DNA from: Mantamonas sphyraenae
Lineage: Eukaryota > CRuMs > Mantamonadidae
DNA: 64,000 bases
Assembly: GCA_026936335.1 (NCBI GenBank)
Contig: JAPMXV010000028.1
Coordinates: 26,381-90,380, forward strand
Reading direction: 5' to 3'
Numbering within the stretch: the first letter of the stretch is position 1; each line of letters opens with the position of its first letter. A program made the translations under genes and the position numbers. The notes under the pieces are model-generated. The model saw nothing but the letters and a program-made list of their open reading frames with translations, made no database searches and was not told the origin of the DNA. Of the stretch, positions 56,901 to 64,000 are shown in pieces.

Positions 56901-59900
56901 CGTCTGCTCCGTTGTACTGTGTCACTCCACGGTACACCATGTTCGACAGTGCTGCGTTCACAGCCGTGATCGACCCGTCAAACACAATCCACGTGTCGTT
57001 CACTCCGTCGCCACTGCCAAACGTCAGACCCGTCGTGCTGCCCAGCCACAGGCTGCCTGCGCTCACACTCACGTTCACTCGGAACGCAAATCCGGCCACG
57101 TCCACATCGCTCACGCTGATGCCACCAATCGTCAGATCCGTGTCCTCAGCCACACTCTGTGCACTCGGCAGAGTGATCACCAGCGCGTCGTTCACACCAT
57201 TCACAGTGATCGCCACACTCTGGCTGTCTGTCTGCTCACCGCCGGCTCCCGTGTTGCCCTTGTCGCGCACGCTCAGTTCGAGCGAGTCGCTGCCAAAGAA
57301 GTGCAGGTCGCCGTGGTACACCACCTGCCCGATGGCCGCGTTCAGCGCCGTCACCGTGCCGTTCAGCACCAGACTGCGTCCTCCGTTGCTTGTGCCAGAC
57401 ACAAACGTCACGCCGCCTGCGTTCACGCTCGTCAGCACACCATGCGTCACCGTCAAGTTCATCTCCATGGACTCTCCGCCCACGTCAATGTCCGTCACAG
57501 TGATGCCTGCAATCGTCAGATCCGTGTCCTCGTCCACGTTCACTCCACCCACAGGTGTGATGGCAGGGCGGTCGTTCACCTGCGTCACCGTGATGCCCAC
57601 GCTGCCGCTGTCTGTCAACTCTCCGCCCACACCCACGTTGCCCAGGTCACTCACGCGCACCACAAGCGTGTCTGCGCCGTTGTAATCCTGTGCCCCGCGG
57701 TACACCAGCACACCCAGTGCCGTCTGCACCTGGGTCAGCGTGCCCGTGAAGCTCATCGTCGCGTCCGACGCACCGTCGCCAACACTGAATGTCAGGCCCG
57801 TCGTCGTCACTGCGGTCACCACACCCTGGCTCACGCTCACGTTCGCCTGGAATGCGTTGCCTGCAACGTCCACGTCCGTCACGCTGATGCCGTTGATCGT
57901 CAGATCCACGTCCTCAGCCACACTCTGTGCAGACACAACACTCAGCACAGGGCCGTCGTTCACGGCCACAACCGTGATCGCCACGTTTGCGACGTCCGAC
58001 TGCACACCTCCCAGACCACTGTTACCAAGATCGTCCACCCGAACAACAAGGGTGTCCGCCCCGTTGTAGTGCGTGTTGGCGCGATACACCACAGTCAACA
58101 CCGCCGCATTCAGCGCAGTCACGTTGCCTTGCATATTCACAGACCCATCAGCAATACCATCGCCAGAGCTGAAATACACCCCCGAGACAGATGCACCCGG
58201 AAGGGTAAGCACGCCCTGAGACACACTCAAGTTGAGTCGCATGTCACCAGCACCGACGTCCGAGTCAGCCAGCGACAAACCAGTCAGCGTCAGATCAGCG
58301 TCTTCGTTCACAAGGGCACTCGACACCACGGTAATCACAGGCGCATCGTTCACCTCGGCCACAGTCACCACAATCACGGCACTGTCACCCAGCGCTCCAC
58401 CCGCGCCCGTGTTGCCCAGATCGTTCACACTCAACACCACGCTGTCCGTGCCCTGGAAGTTCGCGTTGCCACGATACACCAGGTTCGTCAGCGCTGCGTT
58501 CACGTTGGTCAACGTGCCCGTGAAACGCACCGTTGCGTCGCTGCTGCCGTTGCCAGCACCAAACACAAGGCCGCTCGTGCTGCCCAGCCACATCTGACCA
58601 GACGTCACACTCACGTTCACGGCAACCACACCGGCTGCTGCGTCCACATCTGCCACGCTGATACCGCCGATCGTCAGGTCGGTCTCCTCGTTCACGTTCT
58701 GTCCACCAGGCACAGTCAACACAGGCGCGTCGTTCACCGCACTCACACTCACACCAATCGTGCGCGTGTCGTTCAATGCCGATCCGCCTGTGTTGCCTTG
58801 ATCATTCACTGTCAACGTGATCACATCTGCACCTTCAAAGTGGGCGTTGCCGCGATACGCCAGGCCACTCGCAATCATCGACGCGTTGAACGCCTGCTGC
58901 GATGCCGTGAACTCCACACGGCTGTCTGACACTCCGTCGCCAACCACAAACGTGAAACCCGTGGTTGTACCAAAAGTCACAACACCGTTCACGCTCGTCA
59001 CATTGAAGTACATCTGTCCGGTTCCCGCGTCCGTGTCGCTCACACTGATACCGTTGATCACCAGCGTCGTGTCTTCCACAGCGCTCTGACCACCGGGCAC
59101 GCTCAGCACAGGTCCATCGTTCACACTCGCGACCACGATGCTCACCACATTCGACGCAGACAAAACGCCACCACTTCCGGTGTTGCCATTGTCATCCACA
59201 GAGACAAGCAGGCTATCCACACCGACAAAGTTGGCATCGCCGTGGTAGACAACGCTGGCAAGTGCCGCGTTCACCGCGGTCAGCGTGCCCTCTGCACGCA
59301 CACGCACATCAGACACTCCGTCGCCCTCTGCGAACACAAGGCCCGTCGTGCTTGCCAACCAAACGCGACCGTTGCTAACGCTCACGTTGAAACGCACGTT
59401 GCTGCCCGCCACATCCACGTCACTCACGCTAATGCCACCGATCGTCAGATCAGTGTCCTCCACCGCGTTCTGTGCACTGGGCACACTCAATACAGGCCCG
59501 TCGTTCACAGCGCTCACGCTCACAGCGATCGTCGCCGTTGCCGTCTGTTCTCCACCAGATCCACTTGCACCCTGGTCACTCACAGTCACCACAATGCTGT
59601 CGGCCCCGTTGAAATGCACATCTCCCACATACGACACGCCAGATGCCAACGCAGCGTTCACTGCAGTCAAGGTGCCCGAGAACTGCATCTCCTTGTTAGA
59701 GTTGCCACTGCCAAGCGTGAAAGCGAGCCCACTCGTCGATCCGAGCGTCATCACACCACTGGTCGCAGTCAGATTCACAGACACTGCAGATGCCATCACG
59801 TCAACGTCACTCACACTCAGGCCAGTCACATTCACGCTCACATCCTCAGCCGTCGCCACGCTGCTGCTTGTCACACCGATCACAGGCGCGTCGTTTACAG

Positions 59901-62900
59901 CAAGCACGTTGATCACCTGAAGCTTCTCCGTCTCCGTCACCGTGCCGTTCGCACTGCCGAAGCCCTGATCAGACGCCCACACACGCAGCAGCTCAGCACC
60001 ATTCCAGTGCTGCGCACCGCGATACACAAGGCCGTTCAGCGCCGCGTTGATTGCCGTCAGGTTGCCCGAGAAGCGCACATCCGCGTCCGCCGCACCGTCA
60101 CCCTGCGTAAACGTCAACCCTGCAGTGTTGCCAAGGCTCACAAGGCCCTCCGTCACCGTCACGTTCACAAGCATCGTGTCGCCTCCAATGTCCACATCAG
60201 AGATGCTGATGCCATACATGGTCAGGTCCGTGTCCTCGTTCACGCTCTGCGTGTCCAGCACCGTGATGTTCACCTTGTCGTTCACCGCGTTCACAACCAG
60301 AAGCTTGCTGGCGGAAGCTGACAGCGCCCCACCAGCTCCAGTACCTCCGTTGTCACTAACGCCAACGACCACGTTGTCCAATCCGTTGAAGTCCAGGTTG
60401 CCCTGGTACTGCAGCGTCGCCAACGCACTGTTCACACTCGTCAGCGTGCCTGAAAACACCATCGACGCATCAGCAGCTCCGTCGCCACTTGAAAACACAA
60501 GTCCCGTCGACGAACCCAGGGTCAACACACCACGGCTCACGCTTACGTTCACCGTCATGCTTGTTCCAGCGACATCCACATCCGCCACAGAGATCCCTGT
60601 GACACCGAGGAGTTCGTCTTCGTCCACATTCTGGGCTCCACCCACAGCGACCGAAGGTGCGTCGTTCACAGCATTCACAGTCACAGACACATTGGCCGCA
60701 TCGCTCAGAGCACCACCAATGCCCACGGCTCCCTGGTCGTTCACAGTAACCAGCACCGTGTCCGCTCCGTTGTAGTGCGTGTTGCCACGGTACACCACAC
60801 TGCTCATCGCCGTGTTGATGTTCGTCAGGCTGCCTCGGAAGCGCATCACGGCGTTCAGCGACGGACCGCCCGTCAAACGTCAGGCCCGTCGTCGTGCCGC
60901 CAAGCGTCAGAACACCGCTGCTCACCTGCAGATCAACCACAAGTTCGTTCGCAGCCACGTCCACATCGCTCACGCTGATGCCACCGAGCGCAATGTCCGT
61001 GTCCTCCATGCCGCTCTGCGCACTCGGCACACTCAGAACAGGCGCGTCGTTCACACCTGCCACAGTCACCGCAATGCTCTGTGCATCGCCCAAAGCACCA
61101 CCCGACCCGGTGTTGCCCAGATCGTTCACTGCAATCGCCACGCTGTCGGCACCCACAAAGTGCAGGTTGCCCTGGTACACCATCTCGGACAGCGCCGCAT
61201 TCACAGACGTCAGGTTGCCGACCACACGCAGGCTGGCATCACCGCTGCCACTGCCTGCTTCCACTCCAAGGCCGGCCAGGGACTTCAACCACACACGACC
61301 CGAAGCCACACTCACGTTGACTTGCAGCAGCCCTGCACCCACGTCGACGTCGGTCACCGAAACACCCGTGATCGTCAACTGAACGTCCTCGTTCACGTTC
61401 TGTCCACCAGGCACAGTCAGCACACAGGCGCGTCGTTCACCGCACTCACACTCACACCAATCGTGCGCGTGTCGCCCAGTGCTCCACCCGTGCCACTTGC
61501 TCCCTGGTCGTTCACTGTCACCGTGATCGTGTCTCCTCCATTGTACTGCGCGTCTCCACGGTACACAATGTTGTTCAGCGCCGCGTTTGCGTTTGTCAGC
61601 GTCGCCACAAAGCGCACATCCTTCGTGCCCGATGCTGCTCCGTCCACAATCGTCACGCCGCTCATGCTGCCCAGTGTCACCACACCCTGGCTTGCGCTCA
61701 CGTTCACCAGCAGCAGACTGCCCGCAATGTCCACATCGCTCACGCTGATGCCACCAATCGTCAGATCCGTGTCCTCAACGCCGCTCTGTCCACTCGGCAC
61801 ACTCAGCACAGGCGCGTCGTTCACGCTCGACACAGTCACAACAATGCTGCCACTGTCTCCAAGCACTCCGCCACTGCCCGTGTTGCCACCGTCGTTCACG
61901 CTCACCACAATGCTGTCCACTCCGTTGAACGCACTGTCCGGCATGTACACAACTGTCGCCAGCGCGTTGTTCACATCCGTCACGCTGCCGCTGAACTCCA
62001 CCCGTCCGTCGCTGCTGCCGTTGCCTGCACTGAACACAAGGCCGTTCGTGCTCGCCAGCCACACTCGGCCAGCACTCACACTCACGTTCACGTTCATCGC
62101 TCCGCCCGGCAACGTCCACGTCCGCCACACTCACGCCGCTCACTGTCAGCGCAGTGTCCTCGGCCGTGCTCTGTGCCCCAGGCACACTCAGCACAGGTGC
62201 GTCGTTCACAGCCACCACGTTGATCACAAGCGTCTTGTTCGACACCTGCTCACCACCGCTGCCGACTGCTCCCTGGTCAGACACCCACACAACAAGCCCG
62301 TCTGCTCCGTTGTACTGTGTCACTCCACGGTACACCATGTTCGACAGTGCTGCGTTCACAGCCGTGATCGACCCGTCAAACACAATCCACGTGTCGTTCA
62401 CTCCGTCGCCACTGCCAAACGTCAGACCCGTCGTGCTGCCCAGCCACAGGCTGCCTGCGCTCACACTCACGTTCACTCGGAACGCAAACCCGGCCACGTC
62501 CACATCGCTCACGCTGATGCCACCAATCGTCAGATCCGTGTCCTCAGCCACACTCTGTGCACTCGGCAGAGTGATCACCAGCGCGTCGTTCACACCATTC
62601 ACAGTGATCGCCACACTCTGGCTGTCTGTCTGCTCACCGCCGGCTCCCGTGTTGCCCTTGTCGCGCACGCTCAGTTCGAGCGAGTCGCTGCCAAAGAAGT
62701 GCAGGTCGCCGTGGTACACCACCTGCCCGATGGCCGCGTTCAGCGCCGTCACCGTGCCGTTCAGCACCAGACTGCGTCCTCCGTTGCTCGTGCCAGACAC
62801 AAACGTCACGCCGCCTGCGTTCACGCTCGTCAGCACACCATGCGTCACCGTCAAGTTCATCTCCATGGACTCTCCGCCCACGTCAATGTCCGTCACAGTG

Positions 62901-64000
62901 ATGCCTGCAATCGTCAGATCCGTGTCCTCGTCCACGTTCACTCCACCCACAGGTGTGATGGCAGGGCGGTCGTTCACCTGCGTCACCGTGATGCCCACGC
63001 TGCCGCTGTCTGTCAACTCTCCACCCACACCCACGTTGCCCAGGTCACTCACGCGCACCACAAGCGTGTCTGCGCCGTTGTAATCCTGTGCCCCGCGGTA
63101 CACCAGCACACCCAGTGCCGTCTGCACCTGGGTCAGCGTGCCCGTGAAGCTCATCGTCGCGTCCGACGCACCGTCGCCCACACTGAATGTCAGGCCCGTC
63201 GTCGTCACTGCGGTCACCACACCCTGGCTCACGCTCACGTTCGCCTGCAATGCGTTGCCCGCAACGTCCACGTCCGTCACGCTGATGCCGTTGATCGTCA
63301 GATCCACGTCCTCAGCCACACTCTGTGCAGACACAACACTCAGCACAGGGCCGTCGTTCACAGCCACAACCGTGATCGCCACGTTCGCCGTGTCGTTCAG
63401 TGCTCCTCCCAGACCACTGTTGCCGAGGTCGTCCACAAACACAGCCAGCGTATCCGCTCCGTTGTAGTTGCTGTTTGCCACGTACGTCACGCTGCCCAAA
63501 GCCGCGTTCACATCCGTCACCGTGCCGTTGCACTCAATCGTGCTGTCAGACACGCCGTCACCAACAGCAAACAACAGTCCGCTTGTGCTACCCAGGCTCA
63601 ACACACACCTGTGACACACTCAGACGCAGTTGCATGCGCGCGCTGCCAACGTCGCCATCGACCACGCTCAGACCGCCAATGGCACTGCTCGTGTCTTCGT
63701 TCACACTTCACACTGGCCGGTGCCGTCAGCACAGGCGCATCGTTCACTTCGGCCACAGTCACCACAATCACGGCACTGTCACCCAGCGCTCCACCCGCGC
63801 CCGTGTTGCCCAGATCGTTCACACTCAACACCACGCTGTCCGTGCCCTGGAAGTTCGCGTTGCCACGATACACCAGGTTCGTCAGCGCTGCGTTCACGTT
63901 GGTCAACGTGCCCGTGAAACGCACCGTTGCGTCGCTGCTGCCGTTGCCAGCACCAAACACAAGGCCGCTCGTGCTGCCCAGCCACATCTGACCAGACGTC
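41903..64000 (-). CDS. Giant cadherin-like-repeat membrane protein (partial; N-terminus beyond right edge; several frame breaks)
   Basis: A minus-strand coding region of more than 22 kb (over 7,300 residues) with no recognisable intron. From the right edge to about 46,100 it encodes roughly 46 tandem ~128-residue domains. Each opens with a V-N-D-A/G-P linker and 'EDTDLTIGGISVSDVDVA', then 'GLTFxxGDG', 'AALxxLVYRG', 'YNGADTLxVxVSDLGNTGxGG'. They resemble bacterial-type cadherin-like/tandem-95 and CSPG/FRAS repeats, and the Asp motifs suggest Ca2+ binding. Next (46,050-44,100) come six copies of a second repeat (xDPxDxDxxYxxGDxxxVxFxxATNQP). Then a TM segment near 43,830-43,890 (LWALAIVLSLLLLVMEIVGY), two more hydrophobic segments near 43,520-43,670, and a cytosolic tail of Glu/Asp runs, Thr run and Pro-rich LPALP units to the TGA at 41,903. 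A surface adhesin is inferred. Nine frame breaks are listed in the findings. Confidence 0.85.
44100..46050 (-). repeat. Six membrane-proximal repeats of a second type within the giant protein
   Basis: Each ~105-110-residue unit has G-P-x-V, a D-P-x-D/N-x-D turn, Y/H-S-x-G-D-x-x-x-V-x-F, T-N-Q/M/A-P, T-K-x-x-I/V-D, then Y-x-G-x-W-x-N. They share a beta-sandwich-like pattern but lack the VNDAP linker. One unit (about 45,200-45,350) has lost the D-P-x-D segment. I do not recognise a named family. Confidence 0.7.
53300..55993 (-). repeat. Higher-order repeat unit 1 (2,694 bp, seven cadherin-like domains)
   Basis: Nearly identical to 55994-58690 at a constant offset of 2,694 bp (898 codons). The seven linkers read in order VNDAPVLT, VNDAPVIT, VNDGPV, VNDRPA, VNDALV, VNDAPVLSVPGA, VNDAPVLSVPSG before the pattern restarts. 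Confidence 0.93.
55994..58770 (-). repeat. Higher-order repeat unit 2
   Basis: Second copy of the seven-domain block. Identity to unit 1 ends abruptly at about 58,770, within the acidic loop after VSAVNDAPVLTV. Confidence 0.92.
61424..64000 (-). repeat. Higher-order repeat unit 3 (partial, frame-damaged)
   Basis: Matches units 1 and 2 from the VNDAPVLT linker through about 63,370 and again after 63,720. In between is a different domain. It also continues the similarity of 59,930-61,420 with 51,850-53,330, so a block of about 4 kb recurs at an offset near 8,091 bp. It carries indels not present in the other copies. Confidence 0.88.

Noticed and set aside
52684-58929. A 2,081-codon open frame on the plus strand, rich in His/Arg/Thr, and similar plus-strand frames at 44945-47389 and 60779-63991
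   Set aside because: They are antisense to the cadherin-like repeats. Their sequence is the complement pattern of the repeat codons, with no domains. The minus-strand frame shows conserved, family-like protein.
45000-64000. Regularly spaced repeats as a CRISPR-like or satellite array
   Set aside because: The period is in coding frame, with conserved protein motifs and variable third positions; it is a protein repeat.
41903-64000. Bacterial contamination as the source of the giant repeat gene
   Set aside because: It follows without a break after eukaryotic genes in a similar base-composition context, has a eukaryote-like cytoplasmic tail, and shares the local microsatellite style. Horizontal origin of the domain itself remains possible.

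Overview
This window is nuclear DNA from a flagellated unicellular eukaryote with a compact, moderately GC-rich genome. The evidence is short GT-AG introns (mostly about 90-500 nt), an axonemal dynein heavy chain, mitochondrial presequences, a poly(A)-binding protein, kinesin-3, USP7 and PROPPIN proteins, and (CA)n/(GT)n microsatellites in introns and spacers. Protein-coding genes lie on both strands, often 40-100 bp apart. I cannot name the species. A thraustochytrid-like stramenopile, an apusomonad or another free-living protist would all fit. No tRNA, rRNA or CRISPR array was seen.

Layout. 1-2169 (-): N-terminus of an outer-arm dynein heavy chain. 2225-5520 (+): a 53BP1/Crb2-like tandem-BRCT protein that also carries a GATA zinc finger. 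5501-7023 (-): an unrecognised acidic protein whose 3' end overlaps the BRCT gene. 7096-8426 (+): a secreted acidic/poly-Arg/Cys protein. 8638-17030: four PROPPIN (Atg18/WIPI) paralogues interleaved with a small two-TM protein and the mitochondrial CDP-DAG synthase TAM41. 17086-18360 (+): a CRT-like transporter. 18453-22586 (+): USP7.

22636-35373 is a large inverted-repeat structure. Two near-identical arms of about 3.9 kb each carry a complete PABP gene. They flank a 5 kb unique core with a Cdc1/Ted1-type phosphoesterase, a PIN-like transporter, a thioredoxin-domain ER protein and the MMAA GTPase. Each arm also carries the last codons of the gene that borders the other arm (kinesin tail or phosphoesterase tail). 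This is the pattern expected from an inversion made through staggered breaks.

35337-39782 (-): kinesin-3 with an FHA domain and a C-terminal CaaX box (CVLL). 40131-41687 (+): an organelle-targeted adenylate kinase. 41903 to beyond 64000 (-): a giant membrane-anchored surface protein of more than 7,000 residues. It has about 46 cadherin-like 'VNDAP' repeats, six membrane-proximal repeats of a second type, hydrophobic membrane segments and an acidic/Pro-rich cytoplasmic tail. It contains near-identical 2,694-bp higher-order repeats and nine apparent reading-frame breaks.

Functional themes are autophagy and phosphoinositide reading (PROPPINs), mitochondrial metabolism (TAM41, MMAA, adenylate kinase), cilium and cytoskeleton (dynein, kinesin-3), mRNA handling (PABP), ubiquitin and DNA-damage signalling (USP7, BRCT protein) and adhesion (giant protein). 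The genes are not co-functional operons. The real signals of local genome evolution are the PROPPIN duplications, the inversion with duplicated PABP, and the expanding repeat array.
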